Origin: DASPUH01 sp964518505
GTDB lineage: Bacteria > Chloroflexota > Limnocylindria > Limnocylindrales > CSP1-4
Assembly (NCBI GenBank): GCA_964518505.1
Contig: CAZFGT010000006.1
Coordinates: 23,950-87,949 of the forward strand
Direction: 5' to 3'
Length of the DNA: 64,000 bases
Made by a program: the position numbers and the translations under genes. Below, in pieces: positions 1-8,583 of this stretch. Within the stretch, counting starts at the first letter, position 1. Every line of letters starts with the position of its first letter. The notes beneath the pieces are model-generated. The model ran no database searches. It saw nothing but the letters and a program-made list of their open reading frames with translations, and was not told where the DNA came from.

Positions 1-2
1 TC

Positions 3-200
3 GGGCACCTCGCCCCGGGCCCCGACCAGGCCCTGTCGCTGGTGCTGCAGGTCACGCTCCTGCTGTGGCTCACCCTGGCCACGCGCCGGCCGGCGGTGGC
101 TCCCCCGGCGGGTGAGCGCGTACGATTGGGCCGTGAGAAGCGCACCGTCACCACTGGCGACCGGGTCGGCATCCCCGGCTGGCTCGCCGGATCGCGCTGA
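3..200 (+). CDS. C-terminal end of a possible membrane protein (partial)
   Basis: An open frame enters from the left edge and ends at TGA 198-200. Its first 30 codons include a hydrophobic stretch (LSLVLQVTLLLWLTLA) followed by basic and proline-rich residues, as at the end of a last membrane helix. It overlaps the start of moaA by about 68 nt in another frame, which is unusual, so the true stop might be an artefact of frame choice. Family not recognisable from this fragment. Confidence 0.3.
   Translation, partial: GHLAPGPDQALSLVLQVTLLLWLTLATRRPAVAPPAGERVRLGREKRTVTTGDRVGIPGWLAGSR
121..126 (+). promoter_or_regulatory. -10 box for leaderless moaA
   Basis: TACGAT ends 6 nt before the GTG at 133, the spacing at which transcription would begin on the start codon. 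This favours GTG 133 over the in-frame GTG 112, which lies upstream of the -10. Confidence 0.55.
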
Positions 201-1203
201 GGTCGTCGATCGCCTCGGTCGCTCGCTGCGTGACCTGCGGGTCTCGGTCACCGACCGCTGCAACTTCCGCTGCGTCTACTGCATGCCGCGTGAGGTCTTC
301 GGGCGGGACTTCCAGTTCCTCGAGCGCTCGGAGCTGCTGACCTTCGAGGAGATCGCGACCCTCGCCCGCGTCTTCGTCGCCGAGGGGGTGCGCAAGATCC
401 GCCTGACCGGCGGTGAGCCGCTGGTGCGTCGGGACCTGCCCCGCCTCGTCCGCCTGCTGGCGGACATCCCGGGCCTGGAGGACCTGACGCTGACGACGAA
501 CGGCTCGCTGCTGGCGCGGCAGGCCGCGGACCTCGCCGCGGCCGGCCTGGGCCGGGTGACGGTCAGCCTGGATTCGCTCGACGACGCCGTCTTCCGGCGC
601 ATGAACGACGTCGATTTCCCGGTCGACCGCGTCCTCGACGGCATCGCGGCCGCGGAGCGGGCCGGCCTCGCGCCGTTGAAGGTCAACATGGTCGTCCGGC
701 GCGGCCTCAACGAGCAGAGCGTCGTGCCCATGGCCCGCTACTTCCGCGAGCGCGGCATCATCCTGCGCTTCATCGAGTACATGGACGTGGGCCATACCAA
801 CGGCTGGCGGCTGGAGGATGTCGTGCCGGCGGCCGAGATCATCGCCGCGATCGACGCCGAGATGCCCCTGGAAGCGGTACCTCCCAACTACCCCGGCGAG
901 GTCGCCAACCGGTGGCGCTACCGCGACGGATCCGGTGAGGTCGGCCTCATCGCCTCGGTGACCCAGCCCTTCTGCGGCGCGTGCACGCGCGCCAGGCTGT
1001 CGGCTGAAGGGCTGCTGTACACCTGCCTCTTCGGCGTCCGCGGCCACGACCTGCGCACCCCGCTGCGGACGGGGGCTACGGATGAGGCGCTGACCGAGCA
1101 AGTCCGCGGCATCTGGAGCCACCGCACCGACCGCTATTCCGAGCTGCGGTCCATAGCGACCGTGGGCCTGCCCAAGGTGGAGATGTCGCACATCGGCGGC
1201 TAA
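133..1203 (+). CDS. moaA: GTP 3',8-cyclase MoaA (molybdenum cofactor biosynthesis)
   Basis: Radical SAM enzyme that, with MoaC, converts GTP to cyclic pyranopterin monophosphate, the first step of molybdopterin synthesis in the cytoplasm. The N-terminal [4Fe-4S] motif CNFRCVYC (Cys 43, 47, 50 counted from GTG 133) and the C-terminal cluster motif FCGACTRARL with a third Cys in YTCLFG are intact. The protein ends in the Gly-Gly tail (HIGG) needed for catalysis. The 356-aa length is normal. GTG 133 is chosen because a -10 box lies 6 nt upstream; GTG 112 would add 7 residues. No other moa gene is in the window, so this copy stands apart from its pathway partners. Confidence 0.95.
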   Translation: MRSAPSPLATGSASPAGSPDRAEVVDRLGRSLRDLRVSVTDRCNFRCVYCMPREVFGRDFQFLERSELLTFEEIATLARVFVAEGVRKIRLTGGEPLVRRDLPRLVRLLADIPGLEDLTLTTNGSLLARQAADLAAAGLGRVTVSLDSLDDAVFRRMNDVDFPVDRVLDGIAAAERAGLAPLKVNMVVRRGLNEQSVVPMARYFRERGIILRFIEYMDVGHTNGWRLEDVVPAAEIIAAIDAEMPLEAVPPNYPGEVANRWRYRDGSGEVGLIASVTQPFCGACTRARLSAEGLLYTCLFGVRGHDLRTPLRTGATDEALTEQVRGIWSHRTDRYSELRSIATVGLPKVEMSHIGG

Positions 1204-1659
1204 CGTCGTTGGCGGCGCTGGGCCTCAGAGAGCGCCCCCCGGAGCACGGCAGCGGGCGTCTCTCCACAGGCTGTCCACAATGACGGTGGATTGGTGGATG
1301 ACTTCGACGGCGCTTCCGTTCATTTGGTGGATAAGTACGTTGACCCGCCTGCTGGGCGGCGGCTAACGTAGGTCTTGCCCGAAGGGGCCGTCGGAGACGG
1401 GATCGGAGACCGAGGCGACTCGGCCGCCACCCTCGACGGTCAGGGGAACCGCGATCACATCAAGGATCTCCGGACCTGCCGAGGACGCTGCGATCACATC
1501 AAGGCAGTCCCGCCCCTGAGCCGGTTCTTTCGGGCGCTTCGTTTGCCCGCGGATCCGCGTGGCACTCCGGTGCTGTGCGGTTCGTCGGGACCGGCCGGTG
1601 GGGCGTGATCGGCATCCCGGTGTCGATACCCTCATCGGCCGGACGAAGTCCTCACCCCC
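1204..1659. other. Intergenic region with short repeats
   Basis: No convincing gene. It holds a 13-bp repeat of the moaA stop region (CGGCGGCTAACGT at 1194-1206 and 1357-1369) and a 15-bp direct repeat GCGATCACATCAAGG at 1451-1465 and 1490-1504. Small open frames here lack ribosome sites and recognisable domains. Confidence 0.5.
1214..1236 (+). terminator. Possible terminator hairpin after moaA
   Basis: GGCGCT (1214-1219) can pair with AGCGCC (1231-1236) across an 11-nt loop just after the moaA stop. There is no T-tract, so this is only a weak intrinsic-terminator candidate. Confidence 0.25.
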
Positions 1660-1665
1660 TATCCT
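1660..1665 (+). promoter_or_regulatory. -10 box for punA
   Basis: TATCCT lies 8 nt before the ATG at 1674, giving an essentially leaderless transcript. Confidence 0.45.
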
Positions 1666-1673
1666 GATCCCTG

Positions 1674-2519
1674 ATGACGGACGCCCCCGGCCCGGCCGCC
1701 TGGCCCGCTGCGCTCGACGCACTCGAACATGCCGTGCGGGCCCGCTCGTCGCTCGCTCCCCGCATCGGGTTGGTCCTGGGTTCGGGCCTGGGCGGCCTCG
1801 CCGACGCCCTCACCGACACGACGGCCATCCCGTTCGCCGAGTTGCCCGGCTGGCCCGCGGCGTCGGCGCCCGGCCATGCCGGCCGACTGCTGCTTGGGCG
1901 CCTCGAGGGCGTCCCGGTCGCCTGCCTGCAGGGCCGCTTGCACGTCTACGAGGGCAACCCGCCCGGCCTCGTCGTCCAGCCGGTGCTCCTGATGGGCCGC
2001 CTCGGGGCGCGCACGATCGTCCTGACCAACGCCGCCGGGGGCGTGGACCGGTCCTTCGCCGCGGGCACCTTGATGGTCATCCGCGACCACCTCAATCTGA
2101 CCGGCCTGAACCCTCTGATCGGGCCGAACGCCGACGCCCTCGGGCCCCGTTTCCCCGATCTCAGCCGAGCGTGGGACCCCGGGCTTCGCGAGCGGCTCCT
2201 GGCGGCCGGCCGCGCGGTCGGCGTGCCCCTCGCCGAGGGCGTCTACGCCGGACTCCTGGGTCCCAACTACGAGACGCCGGCCGAGGTCGGCATGCTGCGG
2301 ACCCTGGGCGCGAGTGCGGTCGGCATGTCGACCGTCCTGGAGGCCATCGCCGCGGCCTGGGCGGGCCTCGCCGTGTGTGGGGTCTCGCTCGTCACCAACC
2401 CGGGTGCCGATGTCGCCGCCACGCCGCTGACCCACGAGGAGGTCCTGGCGGCGGCGAACGAGGCGGGCCCGCGCCTGGCCCTCGTGCTGCGACGGTTCGT
2501 GGCGGACCTCGCGGCCTAG
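1674..2519 (+). CDS. punA: Purine-nucleoside phosphorylase, trimeric class
   Basis: Cytosolic enzyme that phosphorolyses purine (deoxy)nucleosides to free base and (deoxy)ribose 1-phosphate. Family motifs are all visible: GSGLG near residue 36, the phosphate-binding GHAGRL, GRLHVYEG, the LTNAAGG strand, GPNYETPAE, and VGMSTVLEAIAA followed by VTNPGA with the base-binding Asn. The 281-aa length matches the low-molecular-weight trimeric class (PunA/DeoD-2 type). The adenosine deaminase gene at 36928-38013 would feed inosine to it in purine salvage. The ATG is supported by the -10 box just upstream. Confidence 0.93.
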   Translation: MTDAPGPAAWPAALDALEHAVRARSSLAPRIGLVLGSGLGGLADALTDTTAIPFAELPGWPAASAPGHAGRLLLGRLEGVPVACLQGRLHVYEGNPPGLVVQPVLLMGRLGARTIVLTNAAGGVDRSFAAGTLMVIRDHLNLTGLNPLIGPNADALGPRFPDLSRAWDPGLRERLLAAGRAVGVPLAEGVYAGLLGPNYETPAEVGMLRTLGASAVGMSTVLEAIAAAWAGLAVCGVSLVTNPGADVAATPLTHEEVLAAANEAGPRLALVLRRFVADLAA

Positions 2520-2848
2520 ACGGGGCCCGGTCGGTCACGGGGGGTGAACGGATCGAGGTCGACGGAACGCCTGGCGCGCCGGTCGGGCCGCTCCGAGCGG
2601 CATGGTTCACTGGCAGTGAACAGAACCAGGCCGAAGGAAGGTGCGGCGGGTCGGATGCGCCGTTTCGAGGCAGGATCGTTCGCTGTCAGCGACGGTTGGC
2701 GGCGCTGGGCGGCCGCGATCGACCCTCAGCGGCCCTTGGGGGCCAAGTGTTCGCTGTGAGTGACACGCCCGGCCTTAGGCTCTCACCGTTGGCGAGCGCG
2801 TGGCCGAGGGGCGCTGAGCGCGCGGCGCCGGGCGGCGGCGGCCTCCGG
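2520..2848. other. Convergent intergenic region with a triplicated motif
   Basis: About 330 bp between the converging ends of punA and thyX. No gene is evident. It carries three copies of a dyad-like motif (see the repeat at 2605-2765). Confidence 0.5.
2605..2765. repeat. Three spaced copies of a 17-bp dyad motif
   Basis: GTTCACTGGCAGTGAAC (2605-2621) is a perfect palindrome about one central base. Related copies are GTTCGCTGTCAGCGACG (2678-2694) and GTTCGCTGTGAGTGACA (2749-2765). Eleven of 17 positions are shared, and copies start 73 and 71 bp apart. The sequence between copies is not repeated. Confidence 0.5.
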
Positions 2849-3709
2849 TCAGACCGTCGGCAGCTCGCGTCCGGCGGCCTTGGCGGCCTCCCGCTTCTCG
2901 GCCCACGCGGCCAGCACGACGTCCTTGTGGGGCCGGATGGGGCAGTGCCCGTCGCGGTTGCCCATCTCGTCGCAGTAGCCCAGCGGCACGCACTTGGGGG
3001 CCAGGAACGAGCCAAGGAAGGGGCTGACCTGGAAGATCTCGTGGCGGATCAGCTGGAAGAGCCGCCGGATCTCCCACTGGGCCATGGTGCACAGGCGCAG
3101 GCCCGACATGTGGATCAGGGCCCGCAGGTTGGTCGTCATGACCAGGTTGGTGCGCGTCGCGTTGGGGAAGACGAACCGCGCGTCCTCGCCGGCGACGCCA
3201 GCCGCCAGGAGGTCGCCGTACAGCTCGAGCGCGCCGCCGATCTGCGCCTCGTACCGCTCGCGCAGGTCCGCGTCGCCCTCCGCGATGGTCGTCGGCTCGA
3301 GCGTCGCGGCACCCTTGAACTTGACGTACCGCTGGCTCTGCTGGTCGAAGGCCACGCCCGCCCGGTGGCGCACCAGCTGGTGCGAGAGCGTGCGGCTCAC
3401 GCCGCTGATGCCGAAGGTGAACACGACGTGCTCGATGGTGCTGCCGTGGCCCGACTCGATGACGCCCTGGATGAGGCGCTGCTGGCGCACCGGATCGACC
3501 TCGCCGGCGACCGCCTTGCGGAAGATCTCCTCCGGCTCGAGCTCCGAATAGCAGGTCCGGCACGCGGTGTAGATGAGCGGCACGTAGAAGCGCTCGACGA
3601 TCTCGCGGTCGGGGAAGAGGAGCGTCGCCTTGAGGCCCAGGTCACGGCGTCCCGGGTTCTGCGGCATGGCCCTGGCCGGTGGGGTCGGGCTGCTCGCAGG
3701 GACCGTCAT
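2849..3709 (-). CDS. thyX: Flavin-dependent thymidylate synthase ThyX
   Basis: Makes dTMP from dUMP using methylene-tetrahydrofolate, with FAD/NADPH as reductant. The ThyX signature appears as RHR at residues 114-116 followed by SQRY with Ser 125. The spacing is RHR-x8-S, one residue longer than the usual RHR-x7-S. Other family blocks are present: HGSTIEHVVFTF, NATRTNLVMTTNLRALIHM and a C-terminal Cys/His-containing stretch (YCDEMGNRDGHCP). The 286-aa length is a little long because of an N-terminal Pro/Ala extension; MPQNPGRR at residue 15 is an alternative start. The start at 3709 is supported by TAGACT 6 nt upstream. Together with nrdJ it supplies DNA precursors. Confidence 0.93.
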   Translation of the reverse strand: MTVPASSPTPPARAMPQNPGRRDLGLKATLLFPDREIVERFYVPLIYTACRTCYSELEPEEIFRKAVAGEVDPVRQQRLIQGVIESGHGSTIEHVVFTFGISGVSRTLSHQLVRHRAGVAFDQQSQRYVKFKGAATLEPTTIAEGDADLRERYEAQIGGALELYGDLLAAGVAGEDARFVFPNATRTNLVMTTNLRALIHMSGLRLCTMAQWEIRRLFQLIRHEIFQVSPFLGSFLAPKCVPLGYCDEMGNRDGHCPIRPHKDVVLAAWAEKREAAKAAGRELPTV

Positions 3710-3715
3710 GGCCGT

Positions 3716-3721
3716 AGTCTA
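3716..3721 (-). promoter_or_regulatory. -10 box for leaderless thyX
   Basis: On the minus strand TAGACT is followed by 6 nt and then the thyX ATG. Confidence 0.55.
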
Positions 3722-3755
3722 GCCGCCGGCCGGATCATCACGAGCCTCAGGCGAG

Positions 3756-3784
3756 TTGACGGCGGGCACCGCGGGACGTACCTT
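3756..3784 (+). promoter_or_regulatory. Sigma70-type promoter of the amino-acid importer
   Basis: TTGACG (3756-3761), a 17-bp spacer and TACCTT (3779-3784). Transcription would start near 3791, leaving a leader of about 84 nt that carries the GGAGGAG ribosome site at the binding-protein gene. Confidence 0.6.
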
Positions 3785-3874
3785 CCGCATCTCCAGCAGG
3801 CCCGCGGGAGGCGGCGCGGGAGAGCGCAGACAAGGCCGCGGGCTGCACGCTGATGACACGTTGATGGAGGAGTC

Positions 3875-4855
3875 ATGTCGCGATCCCTGAGGTTGCTGGG
3901 CCTGTCGCTCGGCGCGATCCTGGTCGTAGGCGCGTGCAGCGCCGGCGCGACCGCCACCCCGACCCCGGCCCCCACCGGCACGCCTGCCGCCACGGGCACG
4001 CCATCCGGTTCCACCGCGCCGACGGCCACGCCGGCCGCCTCCGCCACGCCGGTCGCGTCCCTCGCGGACGGTCAGACCATCTTCGCCGGCAAGCTCGTGG
4101 TGTGCTCGGACATCCCGTATCCGCCGCAGGAGTTCTTCGACGCGCAGGGCAACCCGATCGGCTCCGACATCGAGATCGGCCAGACGATCGCCCAGCGGCT
4201 GGGCCTTACCCCCGAGATCCAGAACTCGGTCTTCGACACGATCATCGCGGCCCTCCAGGGCGGCAAGTGCGACATCATCATCAGCGCCCAGAACATCACC
4301 TCCGACCGCGTCAAGCAGGTCGACATGATCCCGTACTTCCAGGCCGGCCAGTCGTTCGTCGTGGCGGCCGGCAATCCGGAAGGCATCAAGGTCCAGGACG
4401 ACCTGTGCGGCAAGAACATCGGCGCCGAGACCGGCACGACCGAGGTCGACTACCTCAACGGCACGGGTGATTACAAGGGCCAGGGCCTCTCGGCGGCCTG
4501 TGTCGCCAAGGGCAAGGCCAAGATCACGGTGACCAGCTTCGCCAAGGACAGCGATGCGCTGCTGGCGCTCCAGACGAACAAGGTCGACGCGTACTTCGCC
4601 GACTCCCCGGTGGCCGGCTACTACACCGTCCAGCATGCGGATCAGTTCGCCCTGTCCGGGCTGACCCTGGGCGTCGCGCTCGAGGGCATCAGCGTGGCCA
4701 ATGACGACGGGCACGCCGGCCTGCGCAACGCGGTCCAGCAGGCCCTCATCTCGATGATCAACGACGGGACCTACCTGCAGATCCTCAAGAAGTACGGTGA
4801 CGACAGCGGCGCGGTCACGGCGGACGTCGCCAACCAGATGAACAAGACGAACTAG
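3875..4855 (+). CDS. Polar amino-acid ABC transporter substrate-binding lipoprotein
   Basis: Extracytoplasmic receptor of a family 3 (HisJ/GlnH-type) importer. A signal peptide ends in the lipobox VGAC with the lipidated Cys 21, then a Thr/Pro/Ala/Ser linker of about 40 residues tethers the domain to the membrane. The bilobed SBP_bac_3 domain follows from about residue 70. IISAQNITSDR carries the Arg that binds the ligand alpha-carboxylate, and the Asp in YFADSPVAGYY would bind the alpha-amino group. A strong GGAGGAG site sits just before the ATG. It is the first gene of a three-gene importer operon with the permease (4885) and ATPase (5777). The ligand cannot be named from sequence alone. 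Confidence 0.92.
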   Translation: MSRSLRLLGLSLGAILVVGACSAGATATPTPAPTGTPAATGTPSGSTAPTATPAASATPVASLADGQTIFAGKLVVCSDIPYPPQEFFDAQGNPIGSDIEIGQTIAQRLGLTPEIQNSVFDTIIAALQGGKCDIIISAQNITSDRVKQVDMIPYFQAGQSFVVAAGNPEGIKVQDDLCGKNIGAETGTTEVDYLNGTGDYKGQGLSAACVAKGKAKITVTSFAKDSDALLALQTNKVDAYFADSPVAGYYTVQHADQFALSGLTLGVALEGISVANDDGHAGLRNAVQQALISMINDGTYLQILKKYGDDSGAVTADVANQMNKTN

Positions 4856-4884
4856 CGAGGCGGGCGACGAGTTCCGCCCCGGCC

Positions 4885-5775
4885 ATGCGCGACCGATCGC
4901 CCCGGCTCAGGTACGTCCTGGTCGGGGCGGTCGCCTGCGCCCTGCTGGTGGCCGGCTGCAGCTCGGGCAAGCCGGTCAAGTTCGACACCCAGGCCTTCGC
5001 CACCGCCATCTTCCAACCCGACCAGTTCATCCTGGCCGGCATCGGCCTGACCGTCAGCATCTCCGTCATCAGCCAGTTCATCGGTATCGTCCTGGGCGTC
5101 TTCGGGGCGCTCGGGCGGCTTTCCCGGCGGCGGCCCGCACGATGGCTGTCGGCGGCCTACCTGTGGGTCTTTCGCGGCACGCCGCTGCTCGTCCAGCTCG
5201 TCTTCTTCTACTTCGGGCTCGGCGCCGTCCACCTGTACGATTGGAACGCCATCGACGTGGCCGGTATCACCATCCCCGGCGCCATCCAGGCCGGCATCTT
5301 CGCGCTCGGCCTCAATGAAGGCGCCTACATGACCGAGATCATCCGGGCCGGCATCCTGTCCATCGATCCGGGCCAGATGGAGGCCGCCAAGAGCGTCGGC
5401 ATGACCTACGGCCAGGCGATGCGGCGGATCGTGCTGCCCCAGGCCGCGCGGATCATCGTGCCGCCGCTGGGCAACGAGTTCAACAACATGCTCAAGACGA
5501 CGGCCCTGCTGTTCGTGCTCGGGGTGCAGGAGCTCTACAACACGTTCGTCATCAAGCAGGGCAACAACTTCCTGCCCTTCGAGATGTACCTCGCCTGCGC
5601 CCTCTGGTTCCTCCTGCTGACGACCATCTGGGGCTTCTTCCAGGGCTGGATGGAGCGCCGCCTGGCGCGCGGCACGGCCGGCAGCGAGGCCAGTTCGGGG
5701 CCCGGCCTGGGGCGGCGGCTCTTCGGCTTCCGCAACCAGGAACCGGACGTCGCCGTCGTGAGCGGCGGGCGCTGA
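4885..5775 (+). CDS. Polar amino-acid ABC transporter permease with lipobox-like N-terminus
   Basis: Inner-membrane subunit of the HisM/GlnP family. The EAA loop that docks the ATPase is clear (EAAKSVGMTYGQAMRRIVLP, residues 166-185), as are the family segments VFRGTPLLVQL and LNEGAYMTEIIRAGI. Only one permease gene is present, so a homodimer is likely. Oddly, residues 1-28 look like a lipoprotein signal peptide: a basic start, a hydrophobic core and a VAGC lipobox at Cys 25, followed by SSGKP. The first segment may instead be an ordinary transmembrane helix. It begins 29 bp after the binding-protein gene and ends one base before the ATPase ATG. Confidence 0.92.
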   Translation: MRDRSPRLRYVLVGAVACALLVAGCSSGKPVKFDTQAFATAIFQPDQFILAGIGLTVSISVISQFIGIVLGVFGALGRLSRRRPARWLSAAYLWVFRGTPLLVQLVFFYFGLGAVHLYDWNAIDVAGITIPGAIQAGIFALGLNEGAYMTEIIRAGILSIDPGQMEAAKSVGMTYGQAMRRIVLPQAARIIVPPLGNEFNNMLKTTALLFVLGVQELYNTFVIKQGNNFLPFEMYLACALWFLLLTTIWGFFQGWMERRLARGTAGSEASSGPGLGRRLFGFRNQEPDVAVVSGGR

Positions 5776-5776
5776 G

Positions 5777-6600
<824 letters not shown>

Positions 6601-6604
<4 letters not shown>

Positions 6605-7200
6605 TCCGCCGCGACCATGGCCGAGGCGCCGTAGCGGAAGCACGTCGGCAGGTGGTCGTCGACCAGGCCGACGCTCTGCATGAAGGCGTAGACGACGGTC
6701 GAGCCCACGAAGCGGAAGCCGCGGGCGCGCAGCGCCGCCGACAGGGCATCGGACGCCGCGGTCGTGGCCGGGATGTCGCCCGCCCGGGCCGTGGCGGGCA
6801 GCCGAGCCGGCGGCCGCTCGCCATACGGCGCCACGAATGCGCCCAGCGAACCGCCCTCGCTTCCGAGCCGCTCGATGGCCCGCGCGTTGCCGATGGTGGC
6901 CACGATCTTGGCCCGGTTGCGCACGATGCCCGGGTCGGCCATGAGGCGCGCCACGTCGCCCTCGTCGAAGCCAGCCACGAGGGCGGGGTCGAAGCCGCGG
7001 AAGGCGGCCCGGAAGCCGTCGCGCCGGTGCAGGATGAGCGACCAGCTGAGACCGGCCTGGAAGCACTCCAGGGAGAGACGCTCGAAGAGCTCCCCTTCGT
7101 CGGTGACCGGCACGCCCCACTCCTGGTCGTGGTACTCGACCATCAGCGGATCGGCCGCGTCCCCCGGCGCCCACCAGCACCGGCTCGTCGTGTCGCGCAT
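6601..7200 (-). CDS. tag: DNA-3-methyladenine glycosylase I
   Basis: Base-excision repair enzyme that removes 3-methyladenine from alkylated DNA. The zinc-snap ligands typical of Tag are kept: Cys 8 in RCWW, His 24 in YHDQEWG, and His 183/Cys 187 in DDHLPTC. QAGLSWSLILHRRDGFR and NRAKIVATIGNARA are standard Tag blocks. The 199-aa length is normal. It diverges from the MFS gene at 7241 with only 40 bp between starts. Its own -10 could be CACACT 6 nt before the ATG, an off-consensus version of the TAnnnT seen elsewhere. Confidence 0.93.
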
Positions 7201-7228
7201 GGGGCCAGTGTGACAGCCGCGTCTCCGC

Positions 7229-7234
7229 TACCGT
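7229..7234 (+). promoter_or_regulatory. -10 box for leaderless MFS gene
   Basis: TACCGT is followed by 6 nt and the GTG at 7241. Confidence 0.5.
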
Positions 7235-7240
7235 TCGGCG

Positions 7241-8482
7241 GTGACCGCCCTCGCCGAGCCCCTCGACCCGCCGCTGCGCGCCAACCGCGACTTCCTGGTC
7301 GTGCTCAGCGGCCAGGGCACCTCGGCGCTGGGCGACGCGGTGAGCTTCACGGCCGTGCCGCTGCTGGTCTTCGGCCTGACCGGGTCGGGGCTGGCGATGG
7401 GCTTCGTCGGCGCCCTGCAGACGCTGCCCGACTTCCTGCTGGGACTGCCCGTCGGGGCGCTGGCCGACCGGTGGGACCGGCGGCGGCTGATGCTCCTGGC
7501 CGACCTCGGCCGGGCCCTCCTGACGGCGTGCATCCCGCTTGCCTTCCTGCTCGGCTTGCCGGTCATGCCTGTCGTGTACCTCGTGATGTTCCCCCTCAAC
7601 GCGTTGCGCGTGGCCTTCATGGCCGGCTGGACCGCATCCGTGCCGATCCTGGTCGGGCCCACCCGCATCGCCGCGGGGGCGTCGACCATCGAGGCCGTCG
7701 CCAACCTGGGCTTCATCGTGGGGCCGGCGCTGGCCGGCGTCGCCGTGGGCGTCGTGGGGCCGGGGCCCACGATCGCCATCGACGCCCTGTCGTTCGCCAT
7801 CTCCGCCGGCAGCCTGACGCTTGTCCGGCGGTCGCTGCGCTCGGTCAGCACGGTGCCGCGACGCCACCTGGCCAGCGAGATGCTGGATGGCGTGCGGTTC
7901 CTGGCCCGCGAGCACACGCTGCGGGTGGTCCTCTTCTTCTACGCCACGACCGCCCTCTGCACGGCGGCCATCATCCCGGCCCTCACCATCTACATCGAGG
8001 GTGACCTCCGGCTGGGGGCCGTGCTGTTCGGGTTGGTCCTGAGCGCCTACAGCGTCGGCGCGGTCATCGGCGCCCTCACCGGCCCGCGCCTCATGCGCGG
8101 CTCCCTCGCCCCCCTCCTGCTCGGCGGGGCGGCCACCACGGGCACCCTGATGATCGTCCTGGCCCTGGTGGGCGTGCCGGCCGTACTGGTGGCCACCGCG
8201 TTCGGGGCGGGCATCACCCAGGCGTTCGTCCTCGTGTCGTACGTCACCCTGCGGGCGTCGCTCACGCCGCACGAACTCCTGGGCCGGGTGGGCAGTACCG
8301 CTCGCATCGTCACGCTGGGCCTGCAGCCGGTCGGCCTGCTCGTCGGGGGGATCGCCCTGCAGACCGTGGGCGGCGCGGTGACGCTGGTGGGGATGGGCAG
8401 CCTGACCATCGCCGCGGCCGTCCTCTTCAGCCTGTCATCGACCATGCGCGGGGCGCGGACCAGGGTGCAGCAGGCGGCCTGA
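7241..8482 (+). CDS. MFS transporter (EntS-like)
   Basis: Twelve-helix major facilitator protein of 413 aa. The loop 2-3 motif reads GALADRWDRRRLMLLADLGRA, as in the enterobactin exporter/macrolide efflux branch (MFS_3). It probably exports a small hydrophobic or siderophore-like compound; substrate unknown. GTG 7241 is supported by the -10 box 6 nt upstream. It is divergent from tag and followed after 100 bp by an unrelated protease gene. Confidence 0.85.
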   Translation: MTALAEPLDPPLRANRDFLVVLSGQGTSALGDAVSFTAVPLLVFGLTGSGLAMGFVGALQTLPDFLLGLPVGALADRWDRRRLMLLADLGRALLTACIPLAFLLGLPVMPVVYLVMFPLNALRVAFMAGWTASVPILVGPTRIAAGASTIEAVANLGFIVGPALAGVAVGVVGPGPTIAIDALSFAISAGSLTLVRRSLRSVSTVPRRHLASEMLDGVRFLAREHTLRVVLFFYATTALCTAAIIPALTIYIEGDLRLGAVLFGLVLSAYSVGAVIGALTGPRLMRGSLAPLLLGGAATTGTLMIVLALVGVPAVLVATAFGAGITQAFVLVSYVTLRASLTPHELLGRVGSTARIVTLGLQPVGLLVGGIALQTVGGAVTLVGMGSLTIAAAVLFSLSSTMRGARTRVQQAA

Positions 8483-8548
8483 CCGGACCGAGCACGAATC
8501 GCCTCCGCCGCCCATCATGCCGCGAAACGCTGGCCCCGCCCCTTGCTT

Positions 8549-8564
8549 GACCGCCCCGGCGGTC
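8549..8564. terminator. Inverted repeat after MFS gene
   Basis: GACCGCC-CC-GGCGGTC, a 7-bp perfect dyad just before the ribosome site of the next gene. It could be a terminator or attenuator. The 2-nt loop means the actual stem would be shorter. Confidence 0.25.
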
Positions 8565-8583
8565 GCCGACCGAGGAGATCCGC

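Noticed and set aside
133..1203. MoaA-like radical SAM protein as a modifying enzyme for the Trp-repeat peptide
   Set aside because: It has all features of genuine MoaA, including the C-terminal Gly-Gly, and lies about 47 kb away.
1271..1334. DnaA-box-like strings (CTGTCCACA at 1271-1279; TTATCCACC on the minus strand near 1326-1334)
   Set aside because: Each has a mismatch, they are only two, there is no AT-rich unwinding region and no dnaA/dnaN nearby, so an origin is not supported.
1559..3853. A 764-codon open frame on the plus strand across punA and thyX
   Set aside because: Out of frame with punA, antisense to thyX, Arg/Pro-rich, and with no family resemblance.
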